Notes: a model not told the origin generated them from the sequence alone. DNA of 64,000 bases from Streptomyces noursei ATCC 11455 (GCF_001704275.1 NZ_CP011533.1:8246001-8310000), one strand, 5' to 3'. Counted from the stretch's first letter, positions 26,809 to 36,111 are shown. Program-made: numbers and translations.

Positions 26809-29028
26809 GTGGACACACCCCAGCACGGCCGCGGCGACGACGCCACGCTCCGGCAGCCCCCTCCGCAGCCCACCCGACCGCAGCCGCACCCGTCGGCCCC
26901 GCAGCAGCAGGGCCCCGGCCGGATCGGCCCCTACGAGGTCTTCCAACTCCTCGGCGAGGGCGGCATGGGCCGGGTCTTCCTCGCCAGATCGCCGGGCTCG
27001 CGCCTGGTCGCGTTGAAGGTCATCCGGCCCGAGTACGCCGAGACGCCGGACTTCCGCGGGCGCTTCCGGCGCGAGGCGGACGCCGCCCGCAAGGTGAGCG
27101 GCTTCTTCACCCCGCCGGTGCTCGACGCGGACGCCGACGCCCCCCAACCCTGGCTGGCCACCGCCTACATCCCCGCACCGTCCCTGCACGACGTGGTACG
27201 CCGCTTCGGCGTGCTGCCCGACCCGGCCCTGCGGGCACTGGGCACGGGCCTCGCCGAGGCGCTGCTGGCCATCCACACCGCCGGCGTCGTCCACCGCGAC
27301 CTCAAGCCCGCGAACGTCCTGGTGGCCGAAGACGGCCCGCGCGTCATCGACTTCGGCATCAGCCGGGCCGCGGACGCCACGCAGCTGACCCGGACGGGCA
27401 CCGTCATGGGCACGCCCGGCTTCATGGCCCCCGAGCAGATCGTGTCGAGCCGCGAGGCCGGTCCGGCGGCCGACGTCTTCTCCCTCGGCTGCGTCCTGGT
27501 CTTCGCGGCCACCGGGCAGGGCCCCTTCGGCGCGGGCAGCCCCACCGAGGTCGTCTACCGGGCCGTGCACGCCCCGCCGCAGCTCACCGGCGTACCCGAC
27601 GCGCTGCGTCCCCTGGTGACGGCCTGCCTGGCCAAGGACCCGGCGGGCCGGCCGGCCACCACCGCGGTGCTGACCGCGTTGGGCACCACCGACCCCGCCG
27701 CGCTGCTCGTACCGGGACTGCGGGAGGACCTCGCCACGCGAGCGGCACACGCCGGCGTCCTGGTCACCGCGCCTCCGGTGCCGGTCACCCCGCTGGAGGC
27801 GACGGCGGCCCCGAGCCGGCCGAGCCGCCGCCGCTTCGTATGGCTCGCGCTGGCCGGCGGCGCCGCCGCGGCGGCCGCCGGCACCGCGGCCCTGGCCGGC
27901 GGGCGAGCGAAGCCCGACGGCGCCCCGGGCCGGCCCGCGGGCGCCACGATCGGGCCGGGCGCCACGGTGCCCGCAGGTCCGGCGCCGCAGTGGTCGCGCC
28001 CGCTGCGGCAGCTGCAGAACGGTCAGTTGAGGCTGCTCGGCGACACCCTCGTACGGTGGGACCGGACCACCGCGATCGGCTACCACGCCACGAGCGGAGC
28101 GGAGCGCTGGACCGCCGCGCCCCGCATGCCGTCCGACGTCAGCGGCAGGCCCGAATGGCTCGGGGTGCGGGGATCGACGCTGTTCGCGGCGGCCCTGGGC
28201 GACCGCGGCTATCTGCTCGGCCTGGACGGCAGCGGCGCCCTGAAGTTCAGCCACGCGGTCACCGAGCGGCCACCGGGCGGCTTCCCCGCCCAGATCAACG
28301 ACGTCTTCCACGCCACCGATGCGGTCGCCCTCCTCGGCACCAGCGGCGACACGGGCTACGGCGTCTCGGCGGTGGACCTCGCCGCGGGGAAGGTGCTGTG
28401 GTCCCGCAAGGTGGCCGGCAGCGACTTCCACGCCCACTCCGACGGCCGCACCTGCTTCCTGCACGACGCCGGCGACCTGCACGGCCTGGACCTGCGGACC
28501 GGCACGGTGCGCTGGACGGTCCGGGACGTGCTGCGGCCCGGCGACTACCCGGACCTGACCACCGACGGGAACGCGCTGCTCGTCACCAGCACCAAGGTGC
28601 AGGCGTTCCGCGCCACCGACGGCCGGACGCTGTGGACCGCCGTCGACGAGCCGACCCGCCTCGACCGGACCACGGTCCTGGGCACGACGGCCTACGCCAT
28701 CGACGGCCAGGGCACCGTCTTCGCCCTCGACACCCGCAGCGGCAAGCAGCGGTGGCACACCGCGAGCCCGCTGTCCCTGGCTCCCGCCGGAGCATCCGAC
28801 CCGGGCCCGGCCGTCTCCGCGTCCCTGCTGGCCTACCCCCTGTTCGGCGCCGACACCCCGGGCTTCTTGGTGCTGGGCGCCGCGGACGGCAAGGTCCTCT
28901 GGGCGCACCGGGCCTCCGGTGCCGAGGCCGGCGACAAGACCACCGCGTGGCGCGTGCAGATCAGCGGCACCACCCTCTACGCGGCATCCGACACCACCCT
29001 GTACGCCTTCCGGAGCGACCCCAGATGA
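26809..29028 (+). CDS. Ser/Thr protein kinase with C-terminal PQQ-like beta-propeller (first of two)
   Basis: A 739-residue membrane kinase. A P/Q-rich N-terminus (1-40) precedes the kinase domain (42-305): LGEGGMGRVF, VALKVI, HRDLKPANVL, DFGISRAAD, GTPGFMAPEQ. A basic stretch RPSRRRFVW leads into the membrane helix LALAGGAAAAAAGTAALAGG (about 344-363). The remaining 375 residues contain repeats with L-DG-TG--RWT cores, the PQQ-type propeller blade, expected outside the cell as sensor. The GTG start has weak upstream pairing. The stop overlaps the second kinase start by ATGA. The regions rich in alternative open frames here are shadows. Confidence 0.88.
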   Translation: MDTPQHGRGDDATLRQPPPQPTRPQPHPSAPQQQGPGRIGPYEVFQLLGEGGMGRVFLARSPGSRLVALKVIRPEYAETPDFRGRFRREADAARKVSGFFTPPVLDADADAPQPWLATAYIPAPSLHDVVRRFGVLPDPALRALGTGLAEALLAIHTAGVVHRDLKPANVLVAEDGPRVIDFGISRAADATQLTRTGTVMGTPGFMAPEQIVSSREAGPAADVFSLGCVLVFAATGQGPFGAGSPTEVVYRAVHAPPQLTGVPDALRPLVTACLAKDPAGRPATTAVLTALGTTDPAALLVPGLREDLATRAAHAGVLVTAPPVPVTPLEATAAPSRPSRRRFVWLALAGGAAAAAAGTAALAGGRAKPDGAPGRPAGATIGPGATVPAGPAPQWSRPLRQLQNGQLRLLGDTLVRWDRTTAIGYHATSGAERWTAAPRMPSDVSGRPEWLGVRGSTLFAAALGDRGYLLGLDGSGALKFSHAVTERPPGGFPAQINDVFHATDAVALLGTSGDTGYGVSAVDLAAGKVLWSRKVAGSDFHAHSDGRTCFLHDAGDLHGLDLRTGTVRWTVRDVLRPGDYPDLTTDGNALLVTSTKVQAFRATDGRTLWTAVDEPTRLDRTTVLGTTAYAIDGQGTVFALDTRSGKQRWHTASPLSLAPAGASDPGPAVSASLLAYPLFGADTPGFLVLGAADGKVLWAHRASGAEAGDKTTAWRVQISGTTLYAASDTTLYAFRSDPR

Positions 29029-31160
29029 CGACGACGCCCAGCACGCGGACCGACACCGCTGTCACCCACATCGGCCCGTACCGCGTGATGCGGGAACTCG
29101 GCGCGGGCGGCATGGGCCGCGTCTACCTGGCCGCGTCGCGCAGCGGCCGCGCCGTCGCCGTCAAGGTCGTCCGCTCCGAACTGAGCGCCGACCACGACTT
29201 CCGACGACGCTTCAAGGCCGAGGTGGACGCGGCCCGCGCCGTCGGCGGCGCCTTCACCGCGCCCGTCGTGGACGCCGACCCCGACGGGCCGCAGCCCTGG
29301 CTGGCCACCGCGTACGTCCCGGGCCCCGCGCTGTCCGACGCCATCGAGGCGCACGGGCCCATGCCCGAGGCCACCCTGCGGGTGCTCGGCGCGGGCCTGG
29401 CCGAGGCACTGGCCGCCATCCACCGTGCGGGGCTGATCCACCGCGACCTCAAGCCGTCCAACATCCTGCTCACCTTCGACGGGCCCCGCGTCATCGACTT
29501 CGGCATCAGCCGGGCCGTCGACGGCACCGTGCTCACCGCGCAGGGCCAGATCATCGGTTCGCCGGGCTTCATGTCGCCCGAGCAGTCCACCGGAGCCGAA
29601 CTCACGCCCGCGAGCGACGTGTTCGCCCTGGGCGCCGTGCTCGCCTACGCCGCCACCGGCAATCCGCCCTTCGGCACCGGAGCGGCCCACGCCCTGCTCT
29701 ACCGCGCCACCCATGAGGCGCCCGTGCTGGACGGCGTCCCGCACGGCCTGCTCGGCACCGTCGCCGCCTGCCTCGACAAGGACCCGGCCCGCCGGCCGAC
29801 CATCGCGCAGCTGCAGCAGTGGCTGCGCCCCACCGGTACCGCGGGCTGGCTCGGCGCGGTCGAGCTCCAGGTGGCCGAGTCGGAGCGCAGCTTCCAGGAG
29901 GAGGTGCGCACGTCCCTGGTCAGCCGGCGCCGGATGTTGTTCGGCGGCGCGGCGCTCGCCGTGGCCGCCGCCACCGGAGGCACCTTCCTGCTGCTCCGCT
30001 CGCGCGACGGCGACCCGCCCGCAGGCCCCGAACTCTCCTGGACCGCCGACCTCCCACAGCCCGACATGGACCTCATGGCGGTGACTTCGTCCACGCTGCT
30101 GTGCGCCGGGAAGACCTCGGGCGCCTGCTTCGACCGGGCCAGGGGCACGCTCCTGTGGAAGGACCTCAGCGGTCAGAACACCGCCGCCCGCGCCGACGAC
30201 CAACGCGTCTACACCGTGCGCACAGACGGCAGGGTCCACGCCGTCGACGGCCGCACCGGGAAGGAGCGTTGGACGGCGCCCCCGACCGGAACGGGCGCGC
30301 CGCACCTGGAGTTCGCGGGCGGCTCACTGGTCGTGACCATGGACAACGGCGGGCGCTTCCAGGGCCTCGACGCCGCGACCGGCGCCGTGCGCTGGCAGGC
30401 ACCGATCAAGGGCGGACTGGCGGTGGTCGGCACCACCCCGACGGGCCGGGTGATCGTCTGGGGCGGCGCCGGGCAGACGTCCACCACCGCGACGCTCAAC
30501 GGATACACCGCCCTCGCCCCGGACACCGGGACCGCGCTGTGGTCGAAGGACCTCGTCGCCCTCTACCCGCCGGCCAAGGGCAAGGTGCTCTACGCCATCG
30601 ACGGCGACATGAACCTGCTGGGCCTCGATCCGGCCGACGGCGCCACGCGCTGGCGCCAGCGCACACAACTGCCGCCGACGAACAGCCAGTTCATGATGTA
30701 CGAAGGGTCCCTGCGGCTGCACGACGACATCCTGTTCTGCTACCCGGGCACCGGCGCCAGCGGCGCCACCAGCGGGCTGCTCGCGGCCTTCGACCCGACG
30801 ACGGGAAAGGCCCTGTGGAGCGTGCGGACCGCCGCCCGGGGAAGTCGTGGCTACGACCGGTCCGGTGGCACCGTCTGCTATCTCGACACGGTCCTGCACG
30901 CCGTCGACGCCCGTACCGGGGCGGCCCGTTGGACGGCCGGCGCCGGCCTCGGCACGCTGCAGTTCCTGGGCGCGGCGGGCGAGCTGTTCCTCGCCGCGGC
31001 ACCCAAGGGGCTGTACGGCTTCCACGCCGAGACCGGCCGGCAGGTCTGGCAGTACCCGGTCAGCGGCGGCTCCGGCTCCTGGTCGGCGTTCCCCGTCGAC
31101 GACCGGATCTTCGCCAGCCGGTCCGGCAAGCTCTTCTGCTTCACCCTGCCCAAGGCGTAG
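29025..31160 (+). CDS. Ser/Thr protein kinase with C-terminal PQQ-like beta-propeller (second of two)
   Basis: A 711-residue paralogue of the preceding kinase: kinase domain 17-275 (LGAGGMGRVYLA, VAVKVV, HRDLKPSNIL, DFGISRAVDG, GSPGFMSPEQ), membrane helix about 307-325 (MLFGGAALAVAAATGGTFLL), then an extracellular propeller with repeats such as ALDAATGAVRW and TALAPDTGTALW. Translation is coupled to the first kinase through ATGA. The two probably arose by tandem duplication and may act as a heteromeric sensor pair. A hairpin closes the operon. Confidence 0.88.
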   Translation: MTTTPSTRTDTAVTHIGPYRVMRELGAGGMGRVYLAASRSGRAVAVKVVRSELSADHDFRRRFKAEVDAARAVGGAFTAPVVDADPDGPQPWLATAYVPGPALSDAIEAHGPMPEATLRVLGAGLAEALAAIHRAGLIHRDLKPSNILLTFDGPRVIDFGISRAVDGTVLTAQGQIIGSPGFMSPEQSTGAELTPASDVFALGAVLAYAATGNPPFGTGAAHALLYRATHEAPVLDGVPHGLLGTVAACLDKDPARRPTIAQLQQWLRPTGTAGWLGAVELQVAESERSFQEEVRTSLVSRRRMLFGGAALAVAAATGGTFLLLRSRDGDPPAGPELSWTADLPQPDMDLMAVTSSTLLCAGKTSGACFDRARGTLLWKDLSGQNTAARADDQRVYTVRTDGRVHAVDGRTGKERWTAPPTGTGAPHLEFAGGSLVVTMDNGGRFQGLDAATGAVRWQAPIKGGLAVVGTTPTGRVIVWGGAGQTSTTATLNGYTALAPDTGTALWSKDLVALYPPAKGKVLYAIDGDMNLLGLDPADGATRWRQRTQLPPTNSQFMMYEGSLRLHDDILFCYPGTGASGATSGLLAAFDPTTGKALWSVRTAARGSRGYDRSGGTVCYLDTVLHAVDARTGAARWTAGAGLGTLQFLGAAGELFLAAAPKGLYGFHAETGRQVWQYPVSGGSGSWSAFPVDDRIFASRSGKLFCFTLPKA

Positions 31161-31233
31161 CTGCCGGTGGGTGTGCCGGCTCCCCCGGTGCCGGCGCCGG
31201 GGTGCCATGCGTCGGGCGCGCCCGCGACGGGCC

Positions 31234-31270
31234 GAGGGCGGGAAGCGCCGAAGCAGCACTTCCCGCCCTC
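31234..31270 (+). terminator. Terminator hairpin after the kinase pair
   Basis: Perfect 12-bp stem GAGGGCGGGAAG / CTTCCCGCCCTC with a 13-base loop, 73 bp after the stop. Confidence 0.7.
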
Positions 31271-31351
31271 TCCTGGCGGTTCCGACGGCCCCCTCGACCG
31301 CCGGGTGCCACCGGGCCCCTCAGCCCGGTGGTGCCAGGCGTCTCGATCCCG

Positions 31352-31760
31352 CTACCCGGCGTGGGCGCCGCGGTCGGCCGCGCGGCCCGGCGCGAGGTGG
31401 CGGGCGTAGGCGTCGGAGGTGAAGAACGGCGGCAGCGCGTCGGCGAGCGCCGTCCAGCGCGACGGCCCCCTGTCCGCGCAGCCAGGCATCGAAGTAGCCC
31501 AGCGCGACCGCGGTGTTCGTCCGGACCCCGTCCGGCGTGGGCGGCCCGCTGGTCCGGCGCACCGACAGCAGGTCCGCCGCCGTCACCGCCACCTCGTCCC
31601 GGGTGCGGTCCAGCTGGTGCGGGCGCGCGCCCAGCACCTCGTCGAACGCCGCCCGGCACACCGGCACCAGGCCGGGATGGGCCACCCAGGCCCAGTCGAA
31701 GCCGTCCTCGGCCTCGCGTTCCTTGTCCAGCCGCACCGTGGCGAGCGCCGCCGCGGCGGC
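31352..31760 (-). pseudogene. Malate synthase remnant (aceB-like)
   Basis: On the minus strand, residues such as WVAHPGLVPVCRAAFDEVLG, RPHQLDRTRDEVAVTAADLL and GYFDAWLRGQGAVALDG match the C-terminal third of malate synthase A. At about 31447 the reading jumps frame, and the enzyme's extreme C-terminus follows (LPPFFTSDAYARHLAPG, stop at 31352). More than 100 residues in between, including the usual HNLMEDAATAEISR block, are deleted, and so is the whole N-terminal two thirds. The remnant abuts a fragment of a ScfR-type regulator on the other strand. Confidence 0.75.
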
Positions 31761-31766
31761 TGAGGG

Positions 31767-32011
31767 GAACCGGGCAAGACCTTCGCCATCGGCCTCGGCT
31801 GCGAGCTCCGGCACGCCCACCGGCTGGTCTACTCCGACGGCCTGGACCTCGCCAACGCCTCGGCCGCCACCCCCATCGGCATGGGCTGCCGGGTCTGCGA
31901 ACGCCTCGACTGCCCGCAGCGGGGGCCGCCCCACCCCCCGACCGCCCCCTCCGCATCGACCAGCACACCAGCACCTTCGTCCCCTACCCGGTGACGGATC
32001 CCGCGCCCTGA
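31767..32011 (+). pseudogene. C-terminal remnant of a ScfR/RamB-type (DUF2083) regulator
   Basis: The plus strand reads [49 protein letters not shown], then in another frame [20 protein letters not shown] and a stop. These are the signature C-terminal residues of short-chain fatty acyl regulators with the GCRVCxRxDC motif, relatives of RamB, which controls the glyoxylate bypass. The frame change falls in a run of C and A-C bases near 31930. The XRE helix-turn-helix half is missing. With the malate synthase remnant next door, this is a deleted glyoxylate-shunt locus. Confidence 0.72.
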
Positions 32012-32020
32012 CGACAGGCC

Positions 32021-32791
32021 CTAGCGACGCTCGGCGATCACATGCAGCAGCGCCGCCACCCGGCGATAGGGATCGGTGCGGCCGGCACGTTCCTCGCAGC
32101 GGAGAACGGCGTCGAGCGTCGCCGCGTCCGGCAGTGCCGCATCCGACGCGGCGGCGTCGGTGAACACCCGCACCCCGTACCACTGCCGCACCGGCATCGC
32201 ACGCCGTGCCAACGCCGCCGCAAGCTCCTCCAGCCGATCGGCACGCGCCCGCACACCGATTCGGTTGCGGTAGGAGTCGCCCTCGAACGCCTGCTCCACG
32301 CCCTCCCAGTCGGCCAGCAGGCCGGGCCGCATCGCCAGGGCATCGCCGTTGCGCACCAGCAGCGAGACGATCCCGCCCGGCGCCAGGACCCGCCCGACGG
32401 CGTCCAACAGCGGACCGGGATCCGCGAAATACATCAACACGCCCTGGCACAGCACCACATCGAAACCGGACGGCGCGAAGAGATCGGCCAACCGCTCGGC
32501 GTCCCCTTCGACCAGCCGCACCCGGTCGCCGACCTCCACCGGCGCCTCGGCCAACGCGGCGCGGAAGTCGTCGAGGAGCCGGGGCGAGGCGTCCAGCCCG
32601 GTCACCATGTGTCCCCGACGGGCCAGCCGCAGGGCCTGGGTGCCCTGACCGCAACCGACGTCCAGCACCCGCCGCGGCGGCAGGTCCGGCAGATGCGCGG
32701 CGAGCTGCCGGGAGACCAGTTCCTGGCGCACGACCTGCCGCAGCGTGCCCAGACGAGCCCGCCACTCCGCTTCCCCCGCCGAGAAACCCAC
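32021..32791 (-). CDS. Class I SAM-dependent methyltransferase
   Basis: A 256-residue methyltransferase. SAM motif I is RVLDVGCGQGTQALRLARRG (about residues 43-62), the acidic end of strand 2 is VTGLDAS, and motif III/IV is FDVVLCQGVLMYFADPG followed by VLAPGGIVSLLVRNGDA. GTG start at 32791, ten bases after GGAGG. The substrate is not evident; it resembles CmoA/SmtA-like cytosolic enzymes in outline. It is transcribed alone and diverges from the small gene at 32930. Confidence 0.82.
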   Translation of the reverse strand: MGFSAGEAEWRARLGTLRQVVRQELVSRQLAAHLPDLPPRRVLDVGCGQGTQALRLARRGHMVTGLDASPRLLDDFRAALAEAPVEVGDRVRLVEGDAERLADLFAPSGFDVVLCQGVLMYFADPGPLLDAVGRVLAPGGIVSLLVRNGDALAMRPGLLADWEGVEQAFEGDSYRNRIGVRARADRLEELAAALARRAMPVRQWYGVRVFTDAAASDAALPDAATLDAVLRCEERAGRTDPYRRVAALLHVIAERR

Positions 32792-32929
32792 GCCCGCATC
32801 GCCTCCTCCGTCGTACGATCCACGCGGAGCGTAGTCGCGCGCGTCGCGCGGCCCAAGCGTTCGATTCCGGTCCCTCGGACGGAAATCGCCCCCGTGACAG
32901 CGGTGGGCCGGTCCGCGATCGTAGGGTGC

Positions 32930-33226
32930 ATGAGTTCCGAAGAAGCCCAGATGCGGGAAGCCGTCCGCGCGTTGGCCGGGGCATTGGAGACGATGCTCAA
33001 CCTGATCAGGGCCGACGCGCTGCCCACCACCCCGGAGGCCCGCACCCTCATGCGGAAGGCGATGGCCTTTCTCGACGCGTCGACCGGCCGGATCGTCGGC
33101 TCCGAGCGGTCCGAGGAGATCCTCTCCGTGGCCACCGCCGTCAACAAGCTGATCGACTCGGTGCGCGAGCAGATCCTCGACGACGCCGTCGCGGCCTCGC
33201 CGGTGCCCGACCACCCGAACATGTGA
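32930..33226 (+). CDS. Small helical hypothetical protein
   Basis: A 98-residue, mostly helical protein (MSSEEAQMREAVRALAGALE, TMLNLIRADALPTTPEARTL). There are no cysteines, membrane segments or recognised domain. The ATG at 32930 lies beyond a GTAGGG of modest quality. It is divergent from the methyltransferase and 92 bp ahead of the alpha/beta hydrolase, with which it may be co-transcribed. No function assigned. Confidence 0.6.
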   Translation: MSSEEAQMREAVRALAGALETMLNLIRADALPTTPEARTLMRKAMAFLDASTGRIVGSERSEEILSVATAVNKLIDSVREQILDDAVAASPVPDHPNM

Positions 33227-33318
33227 CAGCCCGCCCGCCCGCCGCCGCGGCCGTGGCCCGCTCGGCGGCGTTCATCCGCTGCCCCGGTCGCCCACGGGCT
33301 CCGGCGAGGAGTGATCGG

Positions 33319-34143
33319 ATGCCGTACATCGACGTGCCGGAGGCCCGACTCTGGGTGGAGGACAGCGGCGGCGACGGCCCGCCGCTCGTGCTGTTGCACG
33401 CCCTGGCCGGCAACGGCACCTGCTGGGCCGAGCAGCGCCCGCTGTTCGAGGCCGCCGGCCACCGGGTCGTCACCTACGACATGCGCGGCTTCGGCCGGAC
33501 CCGCTCGGCCCCCGAGCACCAGGCCGCCGGATCCATGACGGCCGACCTCGAAGCCCTGGTGGACGCACTCGGACTGCCGCGGTTCTCGCTCGTCGGCACC
33601 GCGCGCGGCGCCGTCTGCGCCACCGAGTACGCCCTCGACAACCCGACCCGCCTGGCCGCGCTCGTCGTCTCCACCAGCTATTGCGGGCTCGTCGATCCCG
33701 CATCCGTCCGATTCCGCGCCCGGTACGTCGATCCCGACCTCCCCCGGCTCCCGACCGAGGAGAAGGAACTGGGCCGGACCTACCGCGCGGCCCACCCCGA
33801 AGGAGTGCGCCGCTTCCTGGCGATGACACGGGGCAGCGACTCCCGGGACCACGGCTCCTACCAGTCCGTACGCGAACCCCTGACCCTGACGCGCCTGGCA
33901 CGCCTGCCGTCCGTCCCGGTGCTGGTGCTCGCCGGCGACGAGGACCGCTACGCCCCGCCGCCGGTCATGCAGCGGGTGGCCGACCACCTGCCGAACGCAG
34001 AGTTCCACCTCATGCCGTACGCCGGACACAGCGCCTACTGGGAACAACCACAGGAGTGGAACCGCCGGGTGCGGAACTTTCTGCGCCACCACGCCTTGGT
34101 ACGGCCTGGGCACGACGGAGACGAAGCGATGGCCGAGCGCTGA
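33319..34143 (+). CDS. Alpha/beta hydrolase with the nucleophile serine replaced by alanine
   Basis: A 274-residue alpha/beta hydrolase. LVLLHALAGNGTCW (oxyanion region, about 23-36), YDMRGFGRTR (53-62), the acid in LVLAGDEDRYAPP and the histidine in PYAGHSAYWEQP are all recognisable. The nucleophile elbow, normally GxSxG, reads GTARG here, with Ala at about residue 95. The enzyme may therefore be catalytically silent, or use a chemistry that does not need a serine. The rest of the fold is well kept, so it is probably a functional protein rather than a decaying one. ATG at 33319 follows GAGGAG. A 3-oxoadipate enol-lactonase or RsbQ-like ancestry is possible. Confidence 0.78.
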   Translation: MPYIDVPEARLWVEDSGGDGPPLVLLHALAGNGTCWAEQRPLFEAAGHRVVTYDMRGFGRTRSAPEHQAAGSMTADLEALVDALGLPRFSLVGTARGAVCATEYALDNPTRLAALVVSTSYCGLVDPASVRFRARYVDPDLPRLPTEEKELGRTYRAAHPEGVRRFLAMTRGSDSRDHGSYQSVREPLTLTRLARLPSVPVLVLAGDEDRYAPPPVMQRVADHLPNAEFHLMPYAGHSAYWEQPQEWNRRVRNFLRHHALVRPGHDGDEAMAER

Positions 34144-34174
34144 TGGGCGGGCGGAGGGTCGGAAGGTCGGAGGG

Positions 34175-34735
34175 TCAGCGGATCTCGGTCAACCCCTGGG
34201 TGTCGAGGGGGAGTTTCCACGCATTGCGGCGGTGTACGGCGTCGAGCGTGCGGTGGAGGGGCGAGGGCGGCACGGCCAGCACCGGGCAGCGGGCGTGCGC
34301 GAGGCAGTAGCGGCCCACCGAGGGCCACATCGCCCGACGCAGTCGCCCGCGCGGACCTGCCCCGATCACGAGCAGGTCGTCGGGCTGATCGGCGACCGCC
34401 AGCAGGACCGTGCCCGGCTTGCCGAGCACGACCAGCCGCTCCAGCGGAACCCCGGGTCCGGCGCTGCCGAAGGCGGTATCGAGGGCCTCGGTGAGCCGGT
34501 CGGCCGCCATGCCGCGCCAGGCGGCGGTGCTCGTCGGGCAGGGGCCGCCGCGATGGGGGATGTCGCCGCCCGGCGGCTCCCAGGCCAGCACGGCCGACAG
34601 CGCCGCGCCCCTGACGCGCGCCTCGGAGGCCGCCCGGTGCAGAGCGGTCAGACTTCCCAGCGAACCACTCACACCCGCCACGACGCGTAGGGCAGGTCTG
34701 CTCATGAGGTCGGCTCTCATGGGGTTGGCTCTCAT
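34175..34735 (-). CDS. Universal stress protein (UspA) family
   Basis: A 186-residue protein with a single Usp domain: LRVVAGVSGSLGSLTALHRA (about residues 15-34), VVLGKPGTVLLAVADQPDDL and LLVIGAGPRGRLRRAMWPSV, followed by CPVLAVPP. The ATP-binding G-x2-G-x9-G pattern is partly kept (GAGPRGRLRRAMWPSVG). The ATG at 34735 is preferred because AAGGAG lies eight bases upstream; ATGs at 34720 and 34705 lack one. The 28 residues after CPVLAVPP are an unusual tail. It is monocistronic. Confidence 0.82.
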   Translation of the reverse strand: MRANPMRADLMSRPALRVVAGVSGSLGSLTALHRAASEARVRGAALSAVLAWEPPGGDIPHRGGPCPTSTAAWRGMAADRLTEALDTAFGSAGPGVPLERLVVLGKPGTVLLAVADQPDDLLVIGAGPRGRLRRAMWPSVGRYCLAHARCPVLAVPPSPLHRTLDAVHRRNAWKLPLDTQGLTEIR

Positions 34736-34891
34736 GGGTTCAGCTCCTTGCGCTCTGCCACGTCCACTTCTCTGCCATCGAAGCGACCGCGGCCAGGCGA
34801 TCGCGCGGTGTTGGCGGGTCCCTTGCGTGGGGACGGGGGTCTCTGACGGTTCCATGACGCCTCCCGGTCGTTTTCCCGCTGCCGAGGCGCG

Positions 34892-35668
34892 TCAGGCGAC
34901 GAGTCCGGCCGTGTGCCGTACCGGCTGCCCCGTGGCATGGTGCACGTACTCGTCCGCCAGGCGGAAGCCGGCGGTCCAGGCGAGCAGCCGACTGGGACGG
35001 TTGTCGCGGGAGCAGGTCCAACTCGGGATGTGCCCACGGGCGGCGATGTCCCGGCACAGCGCGGTGACGCAGGCCAGGGCCAGTCGCTGCCGTCGATGTT
35101 CGGGGAGGGTCACGCAGGCGACGTCCTCGTACCTGGTGCCGCGGAAGTACGTACAGGCAACGGCGACGACCCGTCCCTCCTGGAAGGCGGCCCAGCCGTG
35201 TCCGGAGGCGGCGAGCCCGGCCGGGCCGCCCCAACTGGCATGGATCCAGGCGGCGTCCGCGCCCAGCGCGCCCACCGCCTCGGCGTCCTGGGGAAGCAGA
35301 CGGCGCACCTTCACACCACGGGGCGGGCGCGTGGCGGCCAGCGGCTCGCGCTGGAGATACACCATCCGCTCCCAGGGCACGAGCAGATCGAACGAACTGC
35401 CCAGGAGCGGCAGGAAGCGGTCGGGCGCCTGGGCGTAGTGCGCGGCGAACCCGGCCAGGGAGAGGGGGGCCAGCGCGGTGGGGTCCCCGCGGAACAGCAC
35501 GTGGTCGGCGCAGGAGACGGCCACGGCACGTGGGGCGTGGACACGGTCGGCCCACCAGCGACCGGTGCCCGCGAGAAGCGCGTGCTCGGCCAGGGCGGCC
35601 GCTCCGGGGGGACCGTCGACGAACCAGTCGGCGCAGTGCGGGAGCTGACTGGGAAAGACTTCGATCAC
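34892..35668 (-). CDS. GNAT-family acetyltransferase
   Basis: A 258-residue protein. The C-terminal half (about residues 140-258) is a GNAT domain: VRRLLPQDAEAVGAL at its start, AAFQEGRVVAVACTYFRGTR for the central strands, TLPEHRRQRLALACVTALCR in place of the usual Q/RxxGxG/A acetyl-CoA loop (the glycines are partly lost), and CSRDNRPSRLLAWTAGFRLADEY at the end. The N-terminal 130 residues form a leading domain seen in GCN5-related proteins of Streptomyces. GTG start at 35668 after AAGGAAA. The acceptor is unknown. Confidence 0.78.
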   Translation of the reverse strand: MIEVFPSQLPHCADWFVDGPPGAAALAEHALLAGTGRWWADRVHAPRAVAVSCADHVLFRGDPTALAPLSLAGFAAHYAQAPDRFLPLLGSSFDLLVPWERMVYLQREPLAATRPPRGVKVRRLLPQDAEAVGALGADAAWIHASWGGPAGLAASGHGWAAFQEGRVVAVACTYFRGTRYEDVACVTLPEHRRQRLALACVTALCRDIAARGHIPSWTCSRDNRPSRLLAWTAGFRLADEYVHHATGQPVRHTAGLVA

Positions 35669-36111
35669 AGGCGTTTCCTTGTGGCTGTCGCGGGGCCGGA
35701 CCTCGGATCCAGGACCTTGGGTGTCGGACCTCGGATCCCGGGCCTCGGGTCCGCCCCGCTCGGTGGATCTGTCCTCTTCTTCGCGTTGCGGCTCGGCACG
35801 CTGAATGGTCGTCAGGTGGTGTGGCCGACGAACGGTCGAGGGGTGACTGCGGCGCGGGGAAACGGGGTTCATCCGGCGTCGCAGCAGGATGCGGGAGACG
35901 CGTCAGCGGGAGGCGGACGTCTCCGGGCAGCGCGATGCGCGAGACGGCCCCATCGGATGAGGCGGGTGGTCGAGCGGGAGCCAGACGCTTTTCACCCCGC
36001 CATCGAATGCCATGCCGCAGCCCGCCGCAAGGGCCCTTCACGCCTCTTGACGTCCCCCTGATGAACTGCGGTTTCGCGCGAAATGGTGCCGCGATCCGGC
36101 CGGCCGGGGCG
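35669..36111. other. 443-bp intergenic stretch
   Basis: No gene recognised. It carries the direct repeat described separately and the likely promoter of the GNAT gene. Confidence 0.5.
35697..35738. repeat. Direct repeat upstream of the GNAT gene
   Basis: CGGACCTCGGATCC occurs at 35697-35710 and again at 35725-35738, 28 bp apart, with a degenerate third copy just after. It could be an operator or simple slippage. Confidence 0.5.

Noticed and set aside
26769..31160. One 1,463-residue kinase fusion
   Set aside because: The first half is out of frame with the first kinase; only the part from the ATG at 29025 is a real protein.
31141..31974. A 277-codon minus-strand gene between the kinases and the methyltransferase
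   Set aside because: It reads across the terminator and two pseudogenes in an R/G/P-rich frame with no domain.
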